A stretch of DNA of 64,000 bases, taken from assembly GCA_037783415.1 (NCBI GenBank), contig JAZGTN010000035.1, positions 930,001 to 994,000 of the forward strand. The letters run 5' to 3'. How positions within the stretch are numbered: position 1 is the first letter of the stretch; every line of letters begins with the position of its first letter. Origin of the DNA: Leptasterias polaris (Eukaryota; Echinodermata; Asteroidea; Forcipulatida; Asteriidae). Made by a program: the position numbers and the translations under genes. This document shows positions 21,280 through 34,400 of the stretch, piece after piece. A model generated the notes under the pieces. That model was not told the origin of the DNA. It made no database searches and saw only the letters and a list, made by a program, of their open reading frames with translations.

Positions 21280-21640
21280 TGTAATGTTGAGTTTTTCTCA
21301 CAGTTTTTACAGCAAGCCTGATTTGTTCTCCCCATGCACAAGCTAGCTTATAGAGCTGATTTGCGTGAATCGCTTGCTGATACGCACTATTAGCCGCGGC
21401 CGATACACAAATAATAATTTTTATTTTTTATTTTTTATTTTTTTAAGGGGGGACTTCAGATCAAATTCCCCAGATTCATGAAAAAATAATTTAGAATGCC
21501 CCGAGTGAAAAACATTCTGAGGACCTTGTTTCAATTTAGTGTGCTAAGGCCAAACTTCCAAAGTTTGGTTCAAGAATGTCCCACAGCTATGAAAACATCC
21601 TGGAGAGAACCCAGCACAGTTATTTACCAAAATACTGCAT
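21280..21640 (-). repeat. Interspersed repeat shared with 44220-44600
   Basis: On the minus strand it shows GGTTCTCTCCAGGATGTTTTC, GAATGTTTTTCACTCG.GGCATTCT and a GTATCGGCC block, paralleling 44240-44560. A T-rich run at 21418-21445 lies inside. Confidence 0.5.
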
Positions 21641-21979
21641 ACTTGTATGTTTGGTGACTGTCCCACTGTAAATTTGGCTGACGGTACAGAAATTGTTTAG
21701 CCCAAGTGTTATCAGCTATTTGGAAGAATGGTTTTACTGAAACCGTTAAAGATTTTAACAATTTTGTTTTCTCTTTTGCAGGCAAAAGTTTAGTTTTTGT
21801 AAATGAGGCTCAAAAACAAATGGGAAACATCAAGGCATTGGTAAAAAAAAAGGATCAACAAACTGACTGCATCATTGGACAAGATGTGGTTTGAGTCAGT
21901 GGAAATCGTCATTGTTTTATGTGTCTCTCAAGTGTAACTTTGATGCCAAGGAGGGCATCCAGCCACAGTACCAGCGAAG

Positions 21980-22457
21980 ATGCGATTTCATCCTCGTTGC
22001 CATGGAAGCAATATTGAACTCACCGAGGAGGACACGAGGGCCACTCGCATCAACAGTTTCAGCCACGCGATTGTTTACAGCAACCGACCTCTGTCCGCGG
22101 GGCAGAAGATTTCCTTTGAATTCTGCAAGTACGAGACGTGCTGGAATGGAGCGCTACGAGCGGGTTTGACCAATCGGAATCCAGATAGCATTGACCCAGG
22201 TGCCTTACCACAGTATCTACTGCCGAACCTCACAGAGCTACCAGGAACGTGGGCCAAGCCGCTCCCGGAAGACAAGGCCAAGACTGAGAACCTTTTCTCA
22301 TTTTTCTACACGGAGGAGAGAGTGGTGCATTTCTTTATAAACAATGAACATCTACAACAATATGAAATACCGGACAATTCGGTTGACATTAGGAAACCAG
22401 TTTGGGTTTTGCTGGACCTCTATGGATGGACTGTGTCTTTAAGATGTGTTCAACCAA
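21980..22457 (+). CDS. Exon encoding the NEURALIZED (NHR) domain
   Basis: A single exon encodes a whole NHR domain of about 155 residues: FHPRCHGSNI, RATRINSFSHAIVYSNRPL, WNGALRAGLT, LPQYLLPNLTELPGTWAKPL and VWVLLDLYGWTVSLRCVQP. NHR domains of Neuralized proteins bind short linear motifs such as those in Delta and Bearded proteins. The exon ends in phase 1 before GTAAGT, and the next exon restores Ile at the junction. Confidence 0.9.
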
Positions 22458-25400
22458 GTAAGTACAACTTAAATCTTATTGTTATTATTAGTATTATTGT
22501 ATCTTCTTTGTGAGGAATGAAACCAAGGAACAGTCAAAAGTGCCTTGCATTGTAACCCGTAGAAACCTTTGAAGAGAAGATGAAGAAAGTTTTAGTTTTA
22601 GACGAGGGTGGAAAACCACCAAATAGGGAAAACACAATCAATCAGATAGGGACTGAAAACTCAACCCATATGCAATGCTCCGGTCCTGTGTGGGATTTGA
22701 AGTGGGGTTTGCAGAGGTGAACAACAGTGAAAGAAACCACTGAGCCGACCTGATCCCCAATTTTTTATTTTGTTCCAGAATCTAGATGTGCACATGTATA
22801 AATAGGGGCGGGGAAAGGAATACAAGTCTGTAAATATTTAGAGGGCAACTCTCAGCAATAATTTGTTTATTTGATTGGTATAATTTACACAAATTCTTAA
22901 ATCAAAATTAAGTAAATCATAAAAACCTGTTCAATAGACTGTGTAAGTCTCGCACTTTTGGGACCACTTTGGTCCCATGTACATTGCTTTATCGCTTTAA
23001 CGGGTCCCTATTTTCAGGTATGTGGGTCATTCCATGGGGTTGGGAAGCAGTGCGGTGCAACACTACATAGAATTTAAAATTGCCTTATACGTTCCTACAC
23101 ACGCACATTTTCTCAGCTGACAGTAAGTCTTCTCAAGAGGCAGACCTAAGCTAAAAAACAAGACAAAAGTTTGCTGCGTCGGACAAAATTACATGGTAAA
23201 AACTGGCCGACAAATGATGGTGTCATGAGCTGTTTTCCTCATAAAATGTGTGACATGCAAAATACAACATATTAAAGTGTTTATTTCACATTAAAATACA
23301 CCATATTCTATTTTTCCGCGGTATTACGTTCAAGACAGACCCCTAATCTGTCCATAAAGATAACCTTCGGTGTGTCAAAATCCCCAATACAGCAGCTACG
23401 ATCGTACAAAAACCATCCACTTCGACGTAACATTGGTGTCAAGACAAATTGCAAATGGTTGCATCCATACACGGGGGTGTAATTTACTTTCACGGCGAAA
23501 CAAATATAATTCATCAAATGTAATGTGTTGTTTGTATTTTATTAAGTTTAATTATAAAGAACATATGACAACAAGTCGTTTTTCTTTCAAAACTTATTGA
23601 TATTTGAACAAAAATACAGGCGATGGTGTCATTCCAAAAATTGTTGCGTCGAAGCATGTTTTGTAGTTAAACTGATGCAACACCCCCCGCGCAAAATGAA
23701 ATCGTCTGTTTATGTTCAATTGGGGCACCCCCCAATTGCAAACAGCTAGCTGGGGCGCGCGTGGCCTTGAAGCTTCTCGAACGTATGGTTGTCGAAAGTT
23801 GTGGTGTCAAAGTTACGTCAGATTATTTTTGTCACATCGAAACGCAGAATATTCAGTCTGGTCTCCATTAAAGGTAAGTAATTTCTTCTTTATGGGGGTA
23901 ATTTTCAAAGAGGGTGTCTTGCCTGTACATCGGTGTTCGGTAACGTTTAAAAAAAGAGTGTTTGCCCTCCAACGCTCAGTTCAAGTTTGGTTTCGTGTGG
24001 TTCCTTATTCCGTGTCAATGTTTGTCGAAGTCACGATCTTGCTCTCTTGTTGTCTGTGAACGCAAATTCTACTGCAACGGAAGTACAGCTCAAATTCCCC
24101 GTTTATTTTAAAAGTTCAGTATGTCTCGGGGTTTTACTCTGTGCAATATGAACTTGTGAAGTAAAAGATTATAGTATAACACTTTGAATTAATTGTTTGA
24201 AAACATCGACGCAACAAGTTAACAAAATGACGTCGTGTCAGATTTTACATCGAGCAAACCTTGCATCTTTCTTTATACATGTCATAGTCATGTTAATAAT
24301 ACTACTAGTACTACATAGTACATGTACATGCATGGTACATGTACATGTGATGGAGACACTGTTTTATTGTTTTTTATTATTTAGGCTATTTATTTATTTT
24401 TAAAGCTTACTCAACAAACTTAAATACAAGCATTATTAAGTATCCAGTTACTGATTAAATAACCTACATGTAGCAGAGAAAGGGAAAAAAGAACAATAAT
24501 ACTGTAATCGTAATATCAAGTACAATTTGGCAAATATTTCTGTGACACAGGCCCATGCTACATGTACATTGAAAGGCATTGCTTAACAGTGTAGATGTAA
24601 CATTGACACTGTGTTGGTGCACTTCTCAGAAATGCTTATGTGTCAATTTATGCTCCCCGATTTCCTCTTTCAGGACTATAAACCATAATGGCACCACCAC
24701 CACTGCAGTTAAGAATACACCTACGATCTAGGAAACAGGATCTGCATTCAACTGGGTCCCAATCTGAGTCTGCCCCTTCCTCATCCCACGCATCTGCGAT
24801 TGTGTCACCTAATAGCTATCGCCAACACTTAAAACAAACAAACGGCACAATATATCAACTTCGCCTTTTGGAGGATGCTGAAAGAAACCGTCAAAATAGG
24901 AAGAAATGGTCACTTGAAAGAAAACAGAAGGAAAAGGAATCATCAAAGATCAGAATGAGAAAGATGAGACAGCAAAATCAAGAAGCCAAAGAAGCAGCAG
25001 CAAAACAAGCCAAACCACCTCCAATTCCCAGACGGAATACTAGAGCAGACAAAATCAAAGAACGCAAAGAGTTGGAATTAAAACGGCAATACAACAGAGA
25101 GTACCAAAGAGCACGGAGAGCACAGTTTACGAAAGCCCATACCAATGAAATCAATGCGAAAAGAAGAGCGAAAAGGAGACAAGAAAAACAAGAGCTGCTA
25201 GCACTTCGAAAACAACTGTCACACGCGAGAAAAGAGGACGAACAAAGAAAAAGAAGAACTAAGGAAATGGTTGAAATAGAGGAAATTGAGTTGATGCAAA
25301 TGCGAGAAGATGAGAAAAGAATTGATGAAGCTTTTGAAAACATGGACAAAGACCCATCACTGCCAAGAAGTGCCAGTGCTAGGCGTCAGTCGCTGGCTCG

Positions 25401-28400
25401 TGCACGAAGAGCAATACCCAAGTCACCAGAAGCATTTGCTGATACACTGGAAGACCTGCAGAACAAAGCCTCACCTAGAAAATCTGCCATTTTGAAGAAT
25501 CGTTCAACAACAAATAAGATTCCTGAAATAGTCCTTTCAGGGCTGAAGACGCGTCTTGGTGAGCTGCAAAGTAAACGAAGCGCAAAAGCCAGAGCCGTGA
25601 AGAGAGAGCTGTTAACCGTTCTTGGCATTAGCAAAAAATACAGGCAGCAAAGAGCAGTATGCAAAAAGTTCAGAGTCTCTACAAAAAACATCAAAGAGAA
25701 AGTAAAGGTATTCAAGTACAAAAACCCAAGCGCAGTCCAAGCAAACACCAAACATGTTGTACAACAATTCTATGAAATGCACTCCGTGGAACTACCAGAC
25801 CAAAAGGGAATAAGCAAAAAAACTATGCAAAAGACAAGAGTTTTGGAGAACCCAATTAGAGTACTTTACTTTTCCTATTGCAAGGAATTTCCCACTCACA
25901 AAATAGGACTATCAACCTTCTTCAGTCTCAGGCCTCGCCACATTCGTAGAATGACTGACATTAAATTCCGTGCCTGCCTTTGTGAATATTGTGAGAATGT
26001 AGCACTCAAAGTAAAGGTACTGAACAAAGCCTGTCAGGCTCAGCTGAAGCCTGGTTGCAAGATAGCTGACATAAACAAGGCAGTGGAAATCACAATGTGT
26101 TCCAAAGTGGGCAGGTACAATTCAAAGAAATGCATCGAAAGAGATTGTGAGGAGTGTGGCGTGGAAGCCATATCAGCACATGTGCAGTCTCTGAACACGA
26201 AGGAGCAATGTTCATGGAGCTGCTGGGAGACAATTAAAACCATTGTGGGAATGAAGACAGGAGAAAAGATGGTGACCAAAAAAACACGGCTTAACAAAAC
26301 AGGAACACTCGAGCAGCTGGTTCAGCAGTTGAAAAAAGAGTTACAGTCACTCTCAAATCACATATTTCTCAAGAACTGGCAACAGCAGCAGTTTACCCGG
26401 CTAACAACATCTAAACTGCCAGAATGTTGGTGTGTGATGGTACTGGATTTTGCAGAGAACTATACCTGCAAAACGCAAGATGAGGTCCAAGCTGCACATT
26501 GGACGCAGGAGCAGGTAACAGTTCATCCAATTGTGTGTTACTATAATTGTGCAAAATCGTGCAAGAAACCAGTCATGCATTCAGTTGTCGTCATCTCTGA
26601 TGATCTTACCCATGATCACAACGCCGTCTATGAATTTTCATCGCGAGCAATTGACGTGATGAAGGAGTGTGTGCAGCCACTAACAAAAGTTATAAGATAT
26701 TCTGACGGTTGCAGCACGCAGTATAAGTCGAAAGGCCCATTCGTTGATATCTCGTATGCAATTGCTGATCATGAAATTCCAATACAGCACGAGTTTTTCG
26801 GTTCAAGGCATGGCAAAGGCCCATCAGATGGGGAAAGTGCAGTTGTTAAGAGGATGACATCAGTGGCCGAGGCATCGCATCAAGCATCAATAACAAATGC
26901 ATTTGACATGTTCAAGTATTGTGAAGAAAGTCTTACGAGAAAGGGTGATGGGCAGACATGTGGGCATTTCAAACGCACGGTTGTGTTTGTTTCCAAGAAA
27001 GACATCGACCGCAAACGAGGAAGAGACGGGGAAACGCTAAAAGGTACCAGGAAGATACACAGCATCAAATGTGTAGAACCAGGAGTTGTGGCAAGTCGCA
27101 ACATTTCATGCTACTGTGATGCTTGTAGGGAAGGGTTTGGAGGATGTGAAAGTGCTGATTATGTGGAACCATGGAAGGTGACGAGGATCCAGAAAACATT
27201 GCCTGATGATGATGTGCAAACCAATCACAATGACGACCTGCAATCTAATCAAGGTATAATAAAAATACAACCTACCTTGTCATTGCTCCTCTTAAATAAC
27301 ATCTTTATAGGAAGACAAAGACCCTGCAAGTTGAATTTGAAGTAGACCTAAACAGTATTTCATTGTGTTATTTCTTTCAACAGATGCTGATGGTAATGGA
27401 AACATGGACACCCTAGACCTGCCTTCATCCATACCCGTAGAAGGAGCAACATCTAGAGCCGAACATGATTTCAAAGGTACATCTGACAGTGTTAAACTTC
27501 TTTACGACAGTGTCTTTGTCATATAAATTTTTTCAATGAAGTTTTAATGAATACCAATGATAGTAATATTATGCATTTCAGCTGTACTAATTTCAATGAA
27601 TAAAAAAGTAAAACTTTATAATACATTTTCTTCTTTTAGTTGGAGATTACGTTGCTGTAATTTATGATGACGTCTGGTGGGTTGGCCAGGTCACAGAAAC
27701 TGATGAGGACCGCTGCAGCATTAGCTTTTTGGTGACCAAAGGAGAAAATAAATACATATGGCCAGACAAGGAAGAGAGGGATTGGATACCAAAGAGTGGT
27801 ATATTTACACACTTCCCATCCTCACCAGTACCTGTGACAACACGCTACATTGGGTTTGATGCTCCAGTCTATCACAGTGTTGCATCCAAGATCAAAGACT
27901 ACCTGGAAGAGTAAATAGAGTATGTGCCTTTTAATCAAGTTAAGAAACAATATCCCAGGACAGCCATGGAATCACTGGCATGATGTTGAACTATGTTAGT
28001 GTATTTTCTGATGTTAATGAATTTTCTGAATTTGTGACGTTTTCTGATGTTAATGAATTTTCTGAAATTGTGATGTTAATGAATTTTCTGAATTTGTGAT
28101 GTTAATGAATTTTCTGAATTTGTGGTGTTACTGAATTTTTACATTAGACTATGTCAATGTATTTTTGTGAATTTTGATGTAAGTTAAGGATTGAAAATTT
28201 AACTCAAACATTAGACAATACTAGACAGCAACTTTAATTAAACAAAAACTTACGACAACTTAATGTTACTTACCATTGCTGCGTAAAGTATTGCCCACTC
28301 ACATTCTGAGTGAACCCTGACACCTCTAGCATAACAGTGTAGAGCAGAACTTGAAATGATGTTTGTAGGATGCTTATTATGAATACAGTAGTTTTGTTTG

Positions 28401-31400
28401 GTTAAATGGCCCACATTTTATATGAAAAATGAGATGTAATATGAGAGCAGTGTCAATGTTACATCCGCAACACTGCTCTCACAAATAAACCATGTCCCTA
28501 AATGGAAGTTTTCAAAGGAAAGAAGAAGAAAATAATACTGTGTTTGATGAAAACATGTAGTTGTTTTTCTTGTGTAGAATCATCAAATATTACTCTCTTT
28601 AAATACATGTGTTATTTGGCGAAGACTTTGACTGGATAAGCAAGTAAGTCTCCATGGTCCTTTCATCAAACAACCAGCAGAATATTTGGAGATAAACCAA
28701 TTCATGCATCATGTCATGAACTTTTTATGAGGGAAGCATTCTCGATCATCTGTGATTTAAATGGAGTAGTTAAATAAAACCCTACAATAGTGTTTTTAAA
28801 AACATATGTGCTGAGATTTAGATGTAACGTGCACACGGTGTCATTGTTACGTCCGTAACAGTTCACCACAGTTGTAGTTTTTCTCAATTTATGTTTCAGA
28901 TATTATAAAATCTTCAGTAGGTGGTTGACCATGGTATGTAAGCTAAATATAACCCATGAGTTGCAATCTTTGAGCTGTTTTGCACCTGTAGGACAACTTT
29001 CAAAAATAAATACAGATCTTTTTTTTAAAGTAGAAAAACAAATCCACTTGTCTTGTCTAATTTTTTATTCAGGTCTTTTTCATTCTATTTAAAATGTATT
29101 ATTTACAAAAAAGCATTCTAAGGGATCAATTTTAAATGCATAAATGCCCCCCAAAATTGTACAGCTTAAAAGTTATTGAATTTTAAGGTATCATATATGG
29201 TGTCAATGTTACATCCACAATTTCTGCAACAGACCATCATGTTTCGTGCACTAACAAATTGTGTGTACATCTTCAACCGATAATTGTTTCAAAATTTTAA
29301 AGTATGATATCTTCCTTTTATAAAAAGCTATGGCAGGTAAATTTTTGAACACTTTGAAAATGTTACTTTTATGTAACACTTTGCTTCCCAACCCCATGGA
29401 ATGACCCATATGCGAGACTGACTGGCACAGTCTATAGGTGATGTAACCTTTGACATCATGTTTTTCAAAAGTCACTAGGCTATAGACTTCAAGCACAATT
29501 TGTACACAACACAATGAAGAAAACTTGAAATATTATGCTTCATAAAGATTGTACATCTCAAAACTTGTTCAGCTGTGTTTTTTATAACTCTTGTATTTAT
29601 GTGGAAATTATTACACAAATTTTAAAATTTCCCATATCATGACTAAGATACTAATCTTGCCTGCCAGAAAGGCCCTGGAATGTTCCAGGTTACTCTTTTT
29701 GTATACAAAGGTCGCTTGGTCTAAAGAGTATCCACCAAAAAGCATGTTGCAAAAAGACGTTTCAACCCTAGCAGAGTCTTTCTCGAAGGCTATAAACTTG
29801 TTTGAAAAATCTTGAGAGGATTCTTGTAAGTGTTTGTTCTTTTTTTCATAGTTCAAGACGATGTCCCGTCAGAGGTGATTTCCCGAGGTCCAGAAGCAAC
29901 TGCTGCATTTCAAGTTGCTGCTAACTCGGGAACTAAGGCGGTACACAACACCCGTTTGATGATCATCGGGCAGGCTGGAGCGGGAAAGACCAGTCTGAAG
30001 AAAAATCTACTGGGGCAAAGGTAATAACTATCAGTTTTTATACAGTGCATTATCTACAGGGCGTTATCTACAGGGCGTCTCAAAGCACTTGTTGTGGTTA
30101 TTATGACGGGTATGTAACTTGAGGCCTGCTGTAAATGGTTGTTCCTTCTCTTACTGCATACTTGAAAGGAACCTCTTCAACAATGGGAAAATGGCCTTCA
30201 ATTTCTTTCCAGAAAAAACCCCGGCCTGATCCCCCAGCCTTTGCGTAAAAGCATCCCTGATTTTGAAGTCACAAAACCACATGTCTCAACATTTATAATA
30301 GCAACCATGGAGGTGGACGTGTTTTATTGGTTCTCAGCCAAGTTGGGCTGCCGATGCTCTGCATGGAGACCTTCAAATCATAAACAAAAAAAATGAGGGG
30401 GAGAGAAATGGCATACAACGGGCAATATTTAATTAAAATATTGAAAAGATGAAAGGACAGCTATTCAGATGATTCTTAAGAATTTTTTTTAAATTGAAAA
30501 AATGTAAATTGAAGGATGTTTGAGTTGAAAGCAACAACTCCTATTTATAAAGTGTGTAAAGGTAAAAGAGTGTCCAAAAAGATTTCAATTTTTGGGTCCA
30601 GTTGAATATGTTTTTTATGCTTTCGTGGAGCTTTTAAATTTGCCTTATCACAGGCGCATTTTGCTAAGGTTTAGAAACATTCAATGAGGGAGAAACCACA
30701 AACAATGCACTGATTGTCTAGCAAATTAGATAAGTGACTTCCGCAAATGAAATAACAAAGTTAACACCCACGCTTCGGTGACTTCAGAAACTTCAAAGGC
30801 AGGTGAAATAACGGTTTATGTCTCAATGTCTGTAAAATAACTGTGTTGTCCGAAATATTTGTATTTATTTATTTATTTAGTTTATTTTTATTTGAAAAAT
30901 TAGAACCTTGTACCGAACAGTCCTTTACCCGGGTACCTGTCACAGGCTTCGTGACTGTGTATATTTTGAACACCTTACCTAAGTTGGACATCCTATTCCA
31001 AGGTGGACACTCTATTTTAAGTTGGATGCCCTATTCCAAGTTGGACACCCTGTGCCGAGGTGGACACCCTGTGCCAATTTGCACACCCTACTTTGTCAGT
31101 TAGTTTTACAAAGTATTAATACAATTTTAAAACCCCTTTGCTGAACTGTTGAACCATTCAATATCATCAAAGAGGATACTATCAATAAATTTTGTTTTGT
31201 AGTTGCTTATCATATCCAATCAGGGTGTATTTAGTGCTCATGGAAATTTGCTATCGGCTGGAGATCTGGAAAATTACCCAAAATAAAAAAGAAGAAAAGT
31301 AATTGATTATAATCTAGCTGCAGGTCCCCTGCCGGGCATGTCACATCATCAAATTATATTCAAGAGCACTACACATATGTACTACAGTACACACTTTGCT

Positions 31401-34400
31401 GTTTACACTGTTTAGTAGTGATGGCTATCTTTTTGGAAATTTCTATTACATGTATTTCTTTGCAACATTTTAAAGTTGCATGGCCATATTTTTGCAGATT
31501 TTTAGATATTTTTTACAGATGATGCTGTTTTTTAAAACGAAAATCATACAAAAGCGTTTTCATACGAACAATGCCCAAAATACATAGCATGCAAAATTGT
31601 TTGTACATGGCTGATGAACATGAGATAATGTCAGGATCAATTATTAGTTTTTAATTAACTATCACTTATAATTGGTGGATTTGTTGTGTGCAATGAAAGC
31701 CTAGGGCCTAACTTTCTTGAATCTATCGAATGCAGTTTACATGTATTTCAAATTTAAATCCAAATTTTGCGGCAAATTGGCAAAAAATTTGACCTACATG
31801 TTAAATGTAGCATCTTTAAAAGTGTGGGGGGATGTAATTTGGAAGGACTGTATGAAACCCCAAGGCTCTTTGAACAGTTGTGTAACCTATTTACTGTTTT
31901 GCTAGAATGTGAAAATAAATAACATTTCGCCATCAATTCCTGAGTCACAAACATTGAGTTTGTGTCTCGACTCAAGTCCAAGTCCAGGGCCCAATTTCAT
32001 AGAGCTGCTTTAGCAGAAAATATTGCTTAACAGTTGTCTGCTAAAAAGAAATGAGCAGGATACCAGGCTCAAATTGTACATGCGACATGGTAGTTTGGCT
32101 GGTAACCTTATTCTGGTAAGCGAAATTTTGTTGTGCTTAGCTACTTTGTGTGCTTAAGCAGCTCTATGAAATTGGGCCCAGGTGGTCGAGACTGAGTTTG
32201 AGTCATTGACCATTGTTACTCGGTTCCGAGTCATCAAACATGCCACCTAAGTCTGAGTCACAAGTCATATTATCACTGAATATTGAACCTAAAAAAGGGT
32301 TTAATCGCTAGGTTATATAAAGCATGAGCATCAGACATGTGTCAGTACACTAAAAGGGCCCACGGTAACAACCCACCTTCGTAAAATGTATGGCGCTCCT
32401 ATCCAGGCACTAGGCACTTCATGACAAACTCAAAACTGGGTTTATTTGCTCATCAAATTAGACGAAAATAAACCAGTTTTCAAATAATACATCTAATGGG
32501 CCATCTAACCTTTGTTTACAAAAATAGTGATCTTGTACACTCCAGGGAATTTCTCGGCAGGCAAGATAATGCACTGGTCATAAAGGAAGTATGTCAATTT
32601 GTGTCATAGATTACACATTAATTCCAGGTGTATAAAAAAAACCAGCTGAACATGTTCACTAAGGCTTACATTTGACTCAGTTGAGGAATTTATCACAGCA
32701 TACCCCAAGCCATGGACACAAATATTTCACCAGGGCCCAATTTTACAGCAAAAAAGAGCTTAACAGTTTTCTGCTAAGCAACAAATGAGGAGGATTACCA
32801 GTCACAAATTTTACATGTTTGATGGTGTTTTGGCTGGTAACCTTAGTCTGGTAAGCATAATTTGGTGTGTGCTTAGCTTCTTTTTTGTGCTTTTAAAGCA
32901 GCTCTATGAAGTTGGCCCTGGATGCATCATGTGAGCTTTATTTAATACCAGTTCAGCCTATGATAACAATCAAATGAGGTTTCAAAAGACCAGCTTATCA
33001 AGGACAGCTTTATCAACAGTTCCTGATATGAAGCAGAAAATCAATAAATACAAGGACCAGGTGTTTGATTCAGCTTGCCAGAAATAAGTGACCCCCCCCC
33101 CCCCCCACACCACCACCAGCCCAGGTGTTAGCACAAATAAGGATATTCAACAGTACCAAGTCAAGGTACCAAAGTTGTTGACAGTTTTTCCGTAATAATG
33201 AAGCTTTACTTTTCCCCCTAAAAAAACCCAACATGGCCCTTGAAAAACAAAATATATATATATCAACACAAAACCATATGAACGTGTTGTTGCATCGTTG
33301 TTAATTGCGACCTACAGACATAATGGTGCATGGGAAAAATATTGACTGGTGATTGGTTTGGTGGTGATAAACAAGGCTGCCTTGGTCTCCATTCTGGTTG
33401 CCATGGAGATAGATGCAGGCGCGGTGGAGGGAGGGAAAAAGAGACCACATATAATTGATGCCATGGAGTTGCATAGGGCTTCTGAAATGATGGCTATGTC
33501 GATTTTACAGAGCCTGGTGTGAGATCCAGAGCTGTGTTCATAGAAACCAAGGAGGACACGGGAATGCAGTAATTGAATGATAATTACCGATTGAAGGACC
33601 AGGCTGACGGCAACCGAAAGACGGACAATAAAGTCTGATGCGTAATTCCTATGCCGTTTCATTATTGAGAAGATCAAACATGAAAACGCCCCCGGCAAGC
33701 GCACGATAAAATATTCATGAATTTAGGAACAATGTACATTGTATATCGATTAGATTACATACACTGTTGAGTTCAACATATGAATTTTTCAGGAATGTAT
33801 TATTCATTGTTTGAAGAGTCATTACCAGATATGCCAACTCTCCCTGATTCTGCAAAAAAGTTTCCTGAAAATGAACCAATCTCTCCATGTTCTGATAAAA
33901 CAAATTTTAAAATTTCCCTGATAATGGAAATGTTTTGCTAACTACATGTATGTTGAATGTAATTCTAAATATATTTTCGAATGTTGGCAGTTCTGCATTA
34001 CATTACACTAACAGATCTCAAAATTTTCACTGGCCTGAGGCCAATGATTTTAGCATCGGGCCAGTAAACTCGTGATCATACAACATGTACAAGTCCGGCA
34101 GTCTTGTGTTTTTCAGTTGAATAATACTACCTCAAATTCTCTGTAAAAATATCTTGGGAAAAAAAACATATATATCAATATATGTTGATTTTTAGTCTGA
34201 TCAATACTCTTCTCTTAGTGCTTGTTCAAATAAAAACTAAACTTTGCAGAATTTGTTTTTTTCTCATTTTGATTTTGGTCCTGTGAAACAAATTGTGGTT
34301 CAGTAAAGTTTTAGCTACAAGCCCTGCAGTCTCAGTCTGGTGAATTTTCCCCCCAAATTCGACCCCTTGACTAAAGTATTTTTCTAGGAACAAATTGCAG

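Larger units (their letters stand above)
14651..21779. other. Intergenic region, repeat-rich
   Basis: I see no gene here. It holds a diverged 120 bp unit (14870-15045), an interspersed repeat (15890-16075), C-rich low-complexity DNA (16150-16600), a C/G-rich repeat block (16611-17560), a hAT element (17712-18504), a CpG-rich candidate promoter (18590-18937) and palindromic MITEs (20066-20576). The open frames in it are short and lack codon structure. Confidence 0.6.
22934..29435 (+). mobile_element. 6.5 kb DNA transposon, apparently complete
   Basis: Terminal inverted repeats have two blocks. The outer is ATAGACTGTG...AGTCTCGCA at 22934-22954 and inverted at 29411-29435. The inner is GGTCATTCCATGGGGTTGGG inside 23019-23049 and inverted at 29382-29410. 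The left end has 64 extra bases between the blocks. No convincing target duplication: flanks are GTTCA and AGGTG. The element fills most of intron 1 of the NHR-Roc-COR gene in the same orientation. It carries one spliced gene (24688-27914) with candidate promoter and 5'UTR intron. Confidence 0.85.

Noticed and set aside
24978..25751. Minus-strand open frames inside the transposase exon
   Set aside because: Shadows of the strongly biased plus-strand coding frame.
33263..33704. 130-residue open frame on the minus strand
   Set aside because: No domain, no splice context and no similarity I recognise; treated as chance in intron 2.
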